64,000 bases of DNA from Proteobacteria bacterium ST_bin11 (lineage in GTDB: Bacteria > Pseudomonadota > Gammaproteobacteria > Methylococcales > Methylomonadaceae). The position numbers and the translations under genes are program-made. Of the stretch, positions 43,785 through 52,915 are shown piece by piece. Below the pieces are notes generated by a model. The model saw only the letters and a list, made by a program, of their open reading frames with translations, made no database searches and was not told the DNA's origin. Positions within the stretch are counted from its first letter, which is position 1; each line of letters starts with the position of its first letter. The stretch covers positions 62,001 to 126,000 of the forward strand of contig MSXO01000003.1 of NCBI GenBank assembly GCA_002083615.1, written 5' to 3'.

Positions 43785-45092
43785 TTATCGGTTATTGATT
43801 GACACATAGTCACGACGTGGCGGCCCTACATACAATTGCCTCGGCCTGCTGATGGGCGTCGCCGGCTCTTCCATCATCTCCAACCAGTGAGACACCCAGC
43901 CGGCGGTCCGAGCAATCGCAAACATTACCGTAAACATTTCAACGGGGATGTGCAACGCCTTGTATATGATGCCTGAGTAGAAATCGACATTGGGATAGAG
44001 TTTTTTCTCGATGAAATATTCGTCTTTCAACGCATATTCCTCCAGGGCCAAGGCTAATTCAAATAAGGGATCACTGGTTTGGGTTCTACTCAATACTTCG
44101 TAGCAGGTTTTGCGGATGATGGTGGCGCGAGGGTCGAAATTCTTATAAACCCTATGCCCAAAGCCCATCAACCGGAAGGGATCGTCATGATCCTTGGCCT
44201 TGGCAATGTATTTGGGTACGTTTTCCGCACTACCGATCTGCGCCAGCATATTCAAAACCGCTTCGTTGGCACCGCCGTGAGCGGGTCCCCACAAGGCCGC
44301 GATGCCTGCTGCGACGCAGGCATAGGGATTGGCACCGGTGCTACCGGCCATACGCACCGTCGATGTGCTGGCGTTTTGCTCGTGGTCGGCATGCAAGATA
44401 AACAGCAGATTGAGTGCCTTGACCAAGTTGGGATCGATGTAATGTTCCTGATCAATATAATTTTGCGAGGAACGCGAAAACATCATGTTCAAGAAATTTT
44501 CGCAATAATTCAGATCCATGCGCGGATAAACGAATGGTCTACCGATGGAATGCCGGTAGGATGCGGCGGCAATGGTCGGCATTTTACCGATCATTCGCGT
44601 CGCACAGACTCTGCGGCTGGCGGGGTCCTTGATATTTAAGTCACTATGGTAAAACGCGGAGAGCGAACCCACCACACCGACCAGCATTGCCATGGGATGG
44701 GCATCGTAATGGAAACCGTCGAAGAATTTGCGCAAGGCTTCGTGAATGATCGCCCTATCGCTAATTTCCTCGTTAAAATCGCGCAACTGCATGGCATCGG
44801 GCAATTCGCCGTTCATCAGCAGATAGGCAACTTCGGTAAATTCGCAGTTCTCCGCCAATTGCTCGATGGGATAACCGCGATACAACAAAATACCGTTATC
44901 GCCGTCGATATAAGTAATTTTGCTTTTGCAAGCCGCCGTGGCAATGAAGCCTGGATCGTAAGTAAAACACCCGAGATCTTTGCTTAAAGAGCGAATATCG
45001 ACAGTATCTGCACCTAAAGACCCCTTCAACAACGGATATTCAGCTTCTTTTCCGGTGGCATTGTGCCTAACCAGTAAAGTATCGTTTGACAT
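43785..45092 (-). CDS. gltA: citrate synthase (type II, hexameric)
   Basis: Condenses oxaloacetate and acetyl-CoA. The 435-residue length and N-terminal beta domain (GLGADTVDIRSL-like region) fit the gram-negative hexameric type regulated by NADH. Catalytic His and Asp segments are seen: LHADHEQNASTSTVRMAGST, LWGPAHGGANEAVL, MGFGHRVYKNFDPRA and VDFYSGIIYKALHIP. It is the first gene of the gltA-sdhAF4-sdhCDAB-sdhE operon, unlike E. coli where gltA diverges from sdh. Confidence 0.96.
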   Translation of the reverse strand: MSNDTLLVRHNATGKEAEYPLLKGSLGADTVDIRSLSKDLGCFTYDPGFIATAACKSKITYIDGDNGILLYRGYPIEQLAENCEFTEVAYLLMNGELPDAMQLRDFNEEISDRAIIHEALRKFFDGFHYDAHPMAMLVGVVGSLSAFYHSDLNIKDPASRRVCATRMIGKMPTIAAASYRHSIGRPFVYPRMDLNYCENFLNMMFSRSSQNYIDQEHYIDPNLVKALNLLFILHADHEQNASTSTVRMAGSTGANPYACVAAGIAALWGPAHGGANEAVLNMLAQIGSAENVPKYIAKAKDHDDPFRLMGFGHRVYKNFDPRATIIRKTCYEVLSRTQTSDPLFELALALEEYALKDEYFIEKKLYPNVDFYSGIIYKALHIPVEMFTVMFAIARTAGWVSHWLEMMEEPATPISRPRQLYVGPPRRDYVSINNR

Positions 45093-45558
45093 GGTTTCCT
45101 CAGTTTTCTGTTACCAGAAGCTTAGCAGTTGGATTCGATTATCACACAGGCAATATGATTAGGCCAAACCCTTATGGCCCGATCCATCTCATACTTACGC
45201 CCGTGATGGTTAGTGCCTCTTCCGCAAAAAAGTTCAACTCATTCTTTGACTCGCTTGTAGGAATGCCTTCCGAATCAGAAAAGCCCCGTTGCATCAATCG
45301 ACAATAGCAGCCCATCCGGAAGTTTTTGTAATGACACAACAGCATGTCGGCTGCATTGTCACGAACATAACCAAACACCTTGATCTGTGTTTCACCGCCT
45401 ATCTAGCGAGCAGTGTACCGCAAAGCGTTGACGCGACCGACTTAGCGAAACATCTGAAGCGGACCCGCAATCGGCAAACGAGATGTCCAAACCGACGACT
45501 TCTGCTGGTTTAAATTTTGCTTAAGTGTTTTTAGGCAAACTGATAGGGGGTTTTCACA
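45093..45558. other. intergenic region between gltA and flavodoxin
   Basis: This 466-bp region separates divergent genes and should hold both promoters. An open frame at 45334-45513 (plus, MTQQHVGCIVTN onward) has no recognisable homology or ribosome-binding site. The flavodoxin start is preceded by a TAGGGGG Shine-Dalgarno-like tract. I see no repeat or RNA gene. Confidence 0.4.
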
Positions 45559-46104
45559 ATGAATAAGATCGGAATTTTCTTCGGCACCGAAAGAGGTATG
45601 ACAGAGGTGATGGCGCAGGTTATGTATCGGGTTTTAGGGGAAGAATTCGCCAGCGAGCCAGTGAATATCAACCAAGCCTCGATAGCGGAATTGCTTGGTT
45701 ACAAAGCCTTGATTCTGGGCATGCCCAGTTACGGCGTCGGCGAAATACCCGGCAGAACCACCGGCAGCGAAGAAGGCAATTGGGAAGAGTTCTTGTTCCG
45801 TCTGGACCAAACCGATTTATCCGGCAAACGCGTTGCGCTGTTTGGTTTAGGGAATCAGCAAAAATACTACGCCCGCTTCGCCAGCTCATTGATTCATTTG
45901 TATCACCATGTTCGGTCTTATGGTGCCGAGGTGACCGGCGCCTGGAGCACGGACGGCTATCACTTTACCCATTCCAGTTCGGTAGTCGATGGCAAGTTTG
46001 TCGGCCTGGTCTTAGATCATCACAACCAACCCGAATTGACCAAAACCCGGATTCTAGATTGGCTGGAACAGGTAAAACCGGCGTTGTTGGAGAAGTTGAA
46101 TTGA
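45559..46104 (+). CDS. long-chain flavodoxin
   Basis: FMN-binding electron carrier of 181 residues. The phosphate loop reads FGTERGMTE (about 8-16), followed by the FMN-contact segments GMPSYGVGEI and LFGLGNQQKYY. The 20-residue insertion around 120-145 marks it as long-chain. The Gln-Gln after GLGN and the spelling TERGMTE for the usual TxTGxT loop are mildly divergent. It is monocistronic by position. The redox partner is unknown; nif-type and isoprenoid-pathway flavodoxins are both possible. Confidence 0.9.
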   Translation: MNKIGIFFGTERGMTEVMAQVMYRVLGEEFASEPVNINQASIAELLGYKALILGMPSYGVGEIPGRTTGSEEGNWEEFLFRLDQTDLSGKRVALFGLGNQQKYYARFASSLIHLYHHVRSYGAEVTGAWSTDGYHFTHSSSVVDGKFVGLVLDHHNQPELTKTRILDWLEQVKPALLEKLN

Positions 46105-46154
46105 CTGTTCATTAACGTTGGGGCCCAACTGCGCAAAAGAGTTTTGCTGCCTAA

Positions 46155-46253
46155 GGAACCTCTGATTAATTCAGTTTTTCAAGATATGACAATGTACAAC
46201 TCATTGATTTAACTGATGCTGGAATTCAAGATCACGAATTAATCAGAGGTTCC
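46155..46253. mobile_element. 99-bp MITE, IS5-group-like
   Basis: A perfect 18-bp terminal inverted repeat GGAACCTCTGATTAATTC occurs at 46155-46172 and, inverted, at 46236-46253. It is flanked on both sides by the direct repeat CTAA (46151-46154 and 46254-46257). The 63-bp interior has no coding capacity. A CTAA (YTAR) target duplication is the preference of the IS5 subgroup, so a related transposase elsewhere in the genome probably mobilised it. The perfect ends suggest recent insertion. Confidence 0.85.
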
Positions 46254-46419
46254 CTAAGTGTCGCTACCGACAATACATGATGTGTCAACGCATGGACGCA
46301 CATCTGTCGCGAACAGTGCGCTTCACGCTGTTCATAATGCCGCGTGGGCACAAAAACCGTGTCAACTCAACCAGACTTAAAGAATGGGCCTTTGTATATG
46401 CCATGATCTGATCCTTGAT

Positions 46420-46890
46420 TTATTTGAATTCAATATCGAAAGAAATAATTTTAGAGCGTGCAACCAGATTTGGGTTATTAGCTGTTCCGCCGTCAGCTGT
46501 GAAAGAGAGATACGCCTTTTCTTCAAGCCCCTCGCGTATCAGTTGTTTGATTTCCTCCCGGCGCGACTCCAGAGGTTCCGGTATCAACAGATCGTAAATA
46601 TTCAAATGATCTTGCCTTCCTATGCTGTTGTTCCCTTTTATAATCGGATCAACATTAAAGATAACTGGCTGGTCATCAATCACTAATGCATAGTAATTTA
46701 ATTGCTCTCGCCCCCCGCCAGTTAAAAAAATCAAGTAGACTCCACGTTCTCTATCTGGCACCCAGAATGAAGTCCTTGGAAAGTCAAACTCAGGTATATA
46801 TCGCGCTTGTTTTCGGATGTTTTCATAATTAATGACAGCACCAATTTTTGTTTTGTCTTGTTCGGTTATTTTTTCGTTTACAAAAGCCAT
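46420..46890 (-). CDS. hypothetical protein, orphan AT-rich gene
   Basis: A 156-residue soluble protein that I do not recognise. It begins with a charged segment, then a mixed alpha/beta core including FWVPDRERGVYLIFLTGGG and LNYYALVIDDQPVIFNV. A Glu/Lys-rich helix (EPLESRREEIKQLIREGLEE) and a beta C-terminus follow. No signal or membrane segment is present. Base composition is more AT-rich than in the neighbours. It lies between the MITE and repeat copy 2. Single-gene islands like this often prove to be immunity proteins, but nothing in the sequence shows that. Confidence 0.6.
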   Translation of the reverse strand: MAFVNEKITEQDKTKIGAVINYENIRKQARYIPEFDFPRTSFWVPDRERGVYLIFLTGGGREQLNYYALVIDDQPVIFNVDPIIKGNNSIGRQDHLNIYDLLIPEPLESRREEIKQLIREGLEEKAYLSFTADGGTANNPNLVARSKIISFDIEFK

Positions 46891-46967
46891 AGCGATTTTC
46901 TCCGGTTGAAATTGTTCGAACCTATTACTGATAGGTTTTACCGAGGGCCATAAAGTGCAGCTCGTAT

Positions 46968-47045
46968 GGCGTCAATAGGCGAAGCGGTATTACGCCGTAT
47001 GTTGGCTTTTAGACTTTCGGCGCATTAGCTTTAGCGTAATGCGCC
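46968..47045. repeat. two tandem REP-like hairpins
   Basis: Two palindromic units lie side by side. The first, 46968-46996, pairs GGCGT(C)AATA with TATTACGCC. The second, 47019-47045, is a perfect 9-bp inverted repeat GGCGCATTA/TAATGCGCC with a 9-nt loop GCTTTAGCG. They resemble the widespread proteobacterial GGCGNATTA...TAATNCGCC repeat. They lie directly before structured repeat copy 2, making a repeat island upstream of the hypothetical gene. Confidence 0.7.
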
Positions 47046-47091
47046 CCACAAGACTCCGCAAATATTAGCTGGGTTTCGAATTTCGCGACGG

Positions 47092-47326
47092 GGTTTTCTC
47101 CCGTATGCCGCGCCGAGCACCGGAGGATTTGGACGGATCGGCCCGCGAGGGGCGATGCAGGGATGTATCGCGTTTTCCGCAGGGGCTGGGATGCCCCTTC
47201 GGAAAACCCCGTTCAAAGCCTTCGGCGCGCAGGATCAAAGCGGCATCCGGGTCGCCTTTTCTTTGGATACTTTCTTTTGGCGACACAAAAGAAAGCATCT
47301 CGGCTGTCGGTCCGAGAACCGACTTC
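47092..47326 (+). repeat. structured dispersed repeat, copy 2
   Basis: Second copy of the element at 6031-6260, same orientation. The conserved blocks are CCCGTATGCCGCGCCGAG, GGGATG and the run beginning GGCATCCGGG that ends in ACTTTCTTTTGGCG. The four stems are kept: 47152-47171 (GCGATGC/GTATCGC, loop AGGGAT), 47172-47207 (14 pairs, one mismatch), 47266-47299 (13 of 14 pairs) and 47306-47323 (GTCGGT/ACCGAC). Several stem positions differ from copy 1 on both arms so that pairing is retained. The tail runs toward the stop of the BaiN-type gene at 47375. Confidence 0.8.
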
Positions 47327-47374
47327 AAAACAATCCGTCGCAACAGCGACACCTTATTGAATCGACGCAAACAT

Positions 47375-48556
47375 TCAAGCATACTGCCCCGCACACCACC
47401 CCGAAGCCCAAGCCCACTGGAAGTTATACCCCCCCAGCCACCCCGTGACATCTAACACTTCCCCGACAAAATACAGCCCCGGCACTTGCAAACTCTGCAT
47501 GGTTTTCGAAGAAATGGCATCGCAATCGACGCCACCAACGGTTACTTCGGCCGTGCGATAGCCTTCTGTGGCATTGGGCTTGATCGTCCAATTATGTAGG
47601 CTTGCCGCAATGGCATTCAGGTCTTTATCGGCGCAATTGGCAACGGTTATATCCAACTGCCGCTCGTCCAGCAACGCTTGCAATAAACGTTTGGGTAAAT
47701 ATTCGGCTAATAGATTTTGGATTTTTAACTTGCTGCCCTGCCGCCGCATTTCTTTCAATTCCTGCAACAAATCCAGGTCCGGCAATAAATCCACCTGCAG
47801 CGCCTCGCCGGGATACCAATACGAAGAAATTTGCAGGATGGCCGGACCGCTTAAACCGCGATGGGTGAATAGAATATTTTCTTTGAAAGACTGCTGTTGA
47901 TTACTCACCCGACAGGGTACCGCGATACCGGTCAGCGGGGTAAAACGCTGTGAGTCGTCGGGTTGCAGGGTGAGCGGAACCAAACCGGCCCGCGTCGGCC
48001 AGACGTTGATGCCAAATTGTTCCGCCACTTTATACCCAAACGGCGTGGCACCCATTTTCGGTATGGACAGGCCGCCGCTGGCAATAACCAGGGCCGCTGC
48101 AGAAACCAAGCCGCTGCTGGTGTGTAATAAAAAATCGCCATCGCTAGGTTTTTCCAAACGTTCGACCCGACAGTTTAACTCCAGTGTCACGCCGGCTTGG
48201 CCACATTCTGTTAACAGCGCATCCAAAATATCTTTGGCGCTGTTGTCGCAAAACAATTGCCCGTGTAGACGTTCGTGAAACGGTATTTGGTGGCCCTGCA
48301 CAAAGCCTAAAAAATCCCATTGTGTGAAGCGGCTAAGCGCCGACTTGCAGAAATGCGGGTTATTGGAAATGTAATTTTCCGGCGCTATGCTGTAGTTGGT
48401 GAAATTACAACGCCCGCCACCGGACATCAGAATTTTCTTACCCGGCTTGTTGGCGTGTTCCACTATTTTCACGCGCCGACCGCGTTTGGCGGCTTCGATT
48501 GCGCACATTAAACCCGAAGCACCGGCCCCGACGATGATGACATCAAATTTATCCAT
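47375..48556 (-). CDS. BaiN/HI0933-family FAD-dependent oxidoreductase
   Basis: A 393-residue NAD(P)/FAD flavoprotein when started at the ATG at 48556 (MDKFDVIIVGAGASGLM); the frame continues upstream to 48625 but the extra residues do not fit the family. Motifs are the Rossmann GAGASGLM, KILMSGGGRCNFTN, VIASGGLSIPKMGATPFGYK and the C-terminal GLYFVGEVLDVTGWLGGYN with FQWAWASG. The family (YhiN, HI0933) is abundant but its substrate is largely unknown. It is transcribed divergently from ppdK. Confidence 0.92.
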   Translation of the reverse strand: MDKFDVIIVGAGASGLMCAIEAAKRGRRVKIVEHANKPGKKILMSGGGRCNFTNYSIAPENYISNNPHFCKSALSRFTQWDFLGFVQGHQIPFHERLHGQLFCDNSAKDILDALLTECGQAGVTLELNCRVERLEKPSDGDFLLHTSSGLVSAAALVIASGGLSIPKMGATPFGYKVAEQFGINVWPTRAGLVPLTLQPDDSQRFTPLTGIAVPCRVSNQQQSFKENILFTHRGLSGPAILQISSYWYPGEALQVDLLPDLDLLQELKEMRRQGSKLKIQNLLAEYLPKRLLQALLDERQLDITVANCADKDLNAIAASLHNWTIKPNATEGYRTAEVTVGGVDCDAISSKTMQSLQVPGLYFVGEVLDVTGWLGGYNFQWAWASGWCAGQYA

Positions 48557-48699
48557 GGCGCGTGACTTGTAATGACTCGAAAAAATGGGTAAAAAGTAGG
48601 GTATTCTAACCGCAATACCCGGCATCCCGAGACGCCAAACAGCTACGCAAGGCGTTTCCCGCAGCCACCACCCAACTTAAACACTTCGACAAGGCCATA

Positions 48700-51438
48700 A
48701 TGACTCCAAAATACAGCTATTCATTTAATACTGGCGACGGCAAAAACAAAGCATTACTGGGCGGTAAAGGCGCAAACCTTTGCGAAATGACGCAAATGGG
48801 TTTTAACGTGCCACCGGGGTTTGTCATCACGACGCAAACCTGCTTGACTTACCTGGAAAACAAGCAATTACCCGGCGATTTAATGGACGAGGTACGCCAG
48901 CAAATTGCTGAGATTGAGCAACTAAGCGGTAAAACGTTTGGCGGCACCAGTGACCCCTTACTGGTGTCGGTACGCTCCGGCTCGGCCATCTCGATGCCGG
49001 GCATGATGGACACCATTCTGAACCTGGGATTGAATAAGCAAACCCTGGCCGGCTTGATCGAAATGACCGACGATCCGCGCTTTGCCTACGATGCGTATCG
49101 GCGTTTCATTCAGTTATTTGGCAAAGTGGCCCTGGGCATTGACGATGAGAAGTTCGATGTGCATTTCAACAACGTCAAACGGGCTGCCGGGATTAAAGCC
49201 GATGTAGCTTTGACTGCCGACCAACTCCAGGAAATTAGCGAACTGTTCCTGACGGTGGTTCAAGAGGAAACGGGGCGACCATTTCCAGAAGACGTTTACC
49301 AGCAATTGGAAATTGCCATTCGCGCGGTATTCAACTCTTGGCTGGGTAGACGGGCGGTGGATTACCGCCGCGAATTCCACATCACCCCGGACGTTGCCAA
49401 TGGCACCGCCGTCAATATCGTCACGATGGTGTTCGGCAATATGGGCGACGACTGCGCTACTGGCGTTGGCTTTACCCGCAACCCCGGCACCGGCATCAAC
49501 GAGATGTATGGCGAATACTTGGTCAATGCCCAAGGCGAAGACGTAGTAGCGGGCATCCGCACCCCCAAACCGGTGCAGGAAATGGCGAAGGAAATGCCTG
49601 AGCAATATCGGCAACTGGTCGAGCTACGCAACAAACTGGAAGCGCATTATCACGAGGTACAGGATTACGAATACACCATCGAACGCGGCGTTTTGTATTG
49701 CCTGCAGACCCGTAACGGGAAAATGAACGCGACCGCGATGGTAAAAACCTCCATCGATATGGTTTCGGAAGGTCTGATCACCAAAGAACAAGCGCTACTG
49801 CGGATCAATCCGGACATGCTTGAACAATTGCTGCATCCGCAATTGGCTCCCAATCACGAAGTTAAAGCCATTGCCCAAGGCTTACCGGCATCACCCGGCG
49901 CTGCCTGCGGCCACTGCGTATTCGACGCCGATACTGCCGTGCGTTTGGGCAAAACCGGCCAAGATCTGATCCTGCTGCGTGAGGAAACCAAGCCTGAAGA
50001 CATTCATGGCTTTTTTGCCGCACAAGGTATATTGACCAGCCGCGGAGGTAAAACCTCTCACGCAGCCGTGGTAGCGCGTGGCATGGGCAAAGCTTGTGTG
50101 GCTGGCGCCGAAGATATTAAAGTCGACGTGCGTGCCCGCGTCGCTGTAGTTGGCGACATCCATATCAAGGAGGGCGATTTGATCACCATAGACGGCAGCA
50201 ACGGCAATATCTATCTGGGCCGGATTCCGACCATTCCGCCATCCTTCTCGGAAGAACTTAAAACCCTATTGGGCTGGGCCGACAGCATTGCGCGTTTGCG
50301 GGTTCATGCTAATGTCGATACGCCGGAAACCGCTCGAATCGCTGTAAGCTATGGCGCCAAAGGCGTAGGCCTGTGTCGCACAGAAAGGATGTTCAACGCC
50401 GCAGACCGCTTACCATTGGTGGTGGACATGATTCTGGCGCGCAACACTGAGGAGCGAGAAGCCGCTCTGGCTAAACTGTTTCCGATTCAGCGCGACGACT
50501 TCCAACAATTATTCGAAGCCATGTCGCCCCACCCGGTTACCGTACGTTTGCTCGATCCCCCAATGCACGAGTTTCTGCCTAACGAGCACCAATTACTGGA
50601 TGAATTGGATGCGCTAAAGCATTACCTGACTATCGTTAAAGGCCAGCGCGTCACCCTAGATACACTGGCGCATCCAGCGGAAATGCCGGCACCGTTCAAC
50701 ATGTTGAACGAAGATGTGATTATGGAAGCCATCGGCAAAAAACAAATGATGCTGGATAAGGTGCTGGAACTTTATGAGGTCAATCCGATGCTGGGACATC
50801 GCGGCGTTCGTTTGGGCATGAGCTATCCAGAAATATACAAAATGCAGATCCGTTCGATTTTGGAAGCGGCGGCGCTTTGCGTAAAACAACGGATTCCGGT
50901 CGAACCGGAAATCATGGTACCGCAAGTCATCACGGCCCAGGAGTTAAAAACCGTGAAAACCTACGTCGACGAAATTCAAGCCGAAGTGGAAGCACAATAC
51001 AAACTCAAGCTTAACTTTAAGTTCGGCACCATGATAGAAACGGTGCGAGCTTGCACCCGCGCGGACCATCTGGCCGCAACCGCCGCCTTCTTTTCTTTCG
51101 GCACCAACGATCTAACCCAGGCCACGTTTTCGTTCTCGCGCGAGGATGCAGAAAACAAATTCCTGCCGCTGTACGAAGAATCGGGATTGCTGGAAGACAA
51201 CCCGTTCGAAACCTTGGACATTGAGGGTTTGGGTAAGCTAATGAAAATGGCCGTGGAGTTAGGTCGTCAGCAACGTCCGGATCTGAAAATCGGCATTTGC
51301 GGTGAGCATGGCGGGCACCCGCGCTCCATTCGGTTCGTGCATGATCTGGGTTTAAACTATGTATCTTGCTCCGCACCCCGGATCCCAGTGGCTCGGTTAG
51401 CAGCGGCTCACGCCAAACTATTGGAAAAACAGTCCTAG
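48700..51438 (+). CDS. ppdK: pyruvate, phosphate dikinase
   Basis: Interconverts pyruvate + ATP + Pi and PEP + AMP + PPi. The 912-residue protein has the N-terminal ATP-grasp domain (ALLGGKGANLCEMTQMGFNV and SVRSGSAISMPGMMDT). The central swivelling domain carries phospho-His454 in GGKTSHAAVVARGMGKA. The C-terminal PEP/pyruvate TIM barrel has SFGTNDLTQ and the catalytic Cys near 867 in IGICGEHGG. It is slightly longer than the Clostridium enzyme (874). PPi-linked PPDK is typical of type I methanotrophs, a contextual hint at the host. It appears monocistronic. Confidence 0.96.
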   Translation: MTPKYSYSFNTGDGKNKALLGGKGANLCEMTQMGFNVPPGFVITTQTCLTYLENKQLPGDLMDEVRQQIAEIEQLSGKTFGGTSDPLLVSVRSGSAISMPGMMDTILNLGLNKQTLAGLIEMTDDPRFAYDAYRRFIQLFGKVALGIDDEKFDVHFNNVKRAAGIKADVALTADQLQEISELFLTVVQEETGRPFPEDVYQQLEIAIRAVFNSWLGRRAVDYRREFHITPDVANGTAVNIVTMVFGNMGDDCATGVGFTRNPGTGINEMYGEYLVNAQGEDVVAGIRTPKPVQEMAKEMPEQYRQLVELRNKLEAHYHEVQDYEYTIERGVLYCLQTRNGKMNATAMVKTSIDMVSEGLITKEQALLRINPDMLEQLLHPQLAPNHEVKAIAQGLPASPGAACGHCVFDADTAVRLGKTGQDLILLREETKPEDIHGFFAAQGILTSRGGKTSHAAVVARGMGKACVAGAEDIKVDVRARVAVVGDIHIKEGDLITIDGSNGNIYLGRIPTIPPSFSEELKTLLGWADSIARLRVHANVDTPETARIAVSYGAKGVGLCRTERMFNAADRLPLVVDMILARNTEEREAALAKLFPIQRDDFQQLFEAMSPHPVTVRLLDPPMHEFLPNEHQLLDELDALKHYLTIVKGQRVTLDTLAHPAEMPAPFNMLNEDVIMEAIGKKQMMLDKVLELYEVNPMLGHRGVRLGMSYPEIYKMQIRSILEAAALCVKQRIPVEPEIMVPQVITAQELKTVKTYVDEIQAEVEAQYKLKLNFKFGTMIETVRACTRADHLAATAAFFSFGTNDLTQATFSFSREDAENKFLPLYEESGLLEDNPFETLDIEGLGKLMKMAVELGRQQRPDLKIGICGEHGGHPRSIRFVHDLGLNYVSCSAPRIPVARLAAAHAKLLEKQS

Positions 51439-51451
51439 TTTTTCCGTAGAA

Positions 51452-51473
51452 AGGGCCGGTTATCGCCGGCCCT
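51452..51473. terminator. strong hairpin between convergent ppdK and diguanylate cyclase genes
   Basis: A perfect 8-bp GC-rich stem AGGGCCGG/CCGGCCCT with loop TTATCG lies 13 nt after the ppdK stop and just before the end of the converging gene. It lacks a T-run, so it may act as a bidirectional 3'-end or stability element rather than a classic intrinsic terminator. Confidence 0.5.
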
Positions 51474-51479
51474 ATCCGT

Positions 51480-52715
51480 TCAATAACGGCGTTTTCCAAC
51501 CCGGTTTCTGCCGGTGGCCTTGGCGTCGTAAAGTGCCTGGTCCGCCGAATTCAGTAGACTTTCAAAGGATTGATCGTCACCCGGGACGATAGTCGCCACG
51601 CCAAGACTGATAGTCACAAATTCGGAAACTTTAGAAGCCGGATGCGGTAAACGCATATTTTCTATGGCTTTTCTGAGAATCTCCGCCAACACCGAGATTT
51701 GCTCTGCGTCGCAAGCAGCCACCACGCAAAATTCTTCTCCACCATAACGGGCAATCAAATCGCCCGGCCTTCGAAAAAAACGCTTCAAAGTTTTCGCCAC
51801 TTGCCGCAAACAATGATCGCCTTCGATATGACCAAGATTGTCGTTGTATAGCTTAAAAAAATCGATGTCTATCATGATCATCGAGATCGGATACTGGTGG
51901 CGCAAGGCTCGCTTCCATTCCCTTTTAACAAAAGCATCGTAGTAACGACGATTGGGCAATAAAGTTAAGGAATCCAAATATGCCAATTGCATACGGCTTT
52001 TAGCTTTATCCAACCGCTGACTCAGTCTGGCTTGCGCCAAATAAGACAACAGCAAAACGATCAAGCCGATCACAGATACAATCGCATGGGTAATTGTCAG
52101 ATGCTCCAGACGATCATTTACAAAGGCATCGATACTGACACTAGGAATACTCACGCTAATGCCGCCGCGAATATCGCCCTCTATGTAACCTTGCTGCTGA
52201 TGACAAACCAGACAACTCTGGTATACATGCAGTGGCGCCATGTAGCGATAGAAAGAACGCCCGTTGATGCTACCTATGCCACTGGCGCTTTTTTGACCGT
52301 GTTGGAATGCTAACAAGGCCTCAGTCTCCCATTGGTCCGGTCGATTCTCTACACGCATCGGATTGAAACCAGTGATATGAAAAGCAATGCCCGATTCTCC
52401 ACTCATGTCAGCCAATTGCCGAGTCATATGGGCTGGATTGATCAAAGTCAGCCGTTTACCATCGGTCGTTTCGATATCTCGGTTGGGTAGATTCAGGTAA
52501 GGATTGGGCTGGGTCGTTTCGGTAATAGGAACATAAACCCCACCGTGCGAGGCATTCCACTTTCTGATCAACACAATATGATCGAAAAACATCTCGGCCT
52601 GCCGAGTAGCAATTTTTTGCGCGTACTGTTTGGTATCCGTAACTTGCTGGTAAAGACTCAGGCTAATCAACATAATCCATAGCACTGTATAAACCAGGAA
52701 TGTAATCCTTCTCAT
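51480..52715 (-). CDS. diguanylate cyclase with DUF3365/Tll0287-like haem-binding sensor
   Basis: A 411-residue membrane protein predicted to make cyclic di-GMP. TM1 (about 5-21) and TM2 (about 208-228) enclose a periplasmic domain. That domain holds a c-type haem motif C-L-V-C-H at 168-172, followed by GYIEGDIRGGISVSIP, the DUF3365/Tll0287 pattern. The cytoplasmic GGDEF domain has GGEEF at 325-329 and an R-P-G-D I-site five residues upstream, so it should be active and product-inhibited. A redox- or NO/O2-responsive role is inferred from the haem site. It lies next to a Zur-type regulator, transcribed divergently. Confidence 0.9.
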   Translation of the reverse strand: MRRITFLVYTVLWIMLISLSLYQQVTDTKQYAQKIATRQAEMFFDHIVLIRKWNASHGGVYVPITETTQPNPYLNLPNRDIETTDGKRLTLINPAHMTRQLADMSGESGIAFHITGFNPMRVENRPDQWETEALLAFQHGQKSASGIGSINGRSFYRYMAPLHVYQSCLVCHQQQGYIEGDIRGGISVSIPSVSIDAFVNDRLEHLTITHAIVSVIGLIVLLLSYLAQARLSQRLDKAKSRMQLAYLDSLTLLPNRRYYDAFVKREWKRALRHQYPISMIMIDIDFFKLYNDNLGHIEGDHCLRQVAKTLKRFFRRPGDLIARYGGEEFCVVAACDAEQISVLAEILRKAIENMRLPHPASKVSEFVTISLGVATIVPGDDQSFESLLNSADQALYDAKATGRNRVGKRRY

Positions 52716-52915
52716 TTATTGCCTCGAAAACACTGATAGCCGCTTCGCAAAAATCCGCCGAGAATTTGCCAAACAACCATACTATGGCGCTCAAGTAAAC
52801 ACCATAAAAAGCACGCAAACTCTGTGTTGATAATCCGATTTGAAATGGGTTGTTTATGCTGGCACTATAACTTACCGCGCCCACAAAATGAATGAACCTA
52901 ATCACCCTTTGTAAA

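Noticed and set aside
44079..44639. 186-codon plus-strand frame inside gltA
   Set aside because: Shadow of a highly conserved citrate synthase gene.
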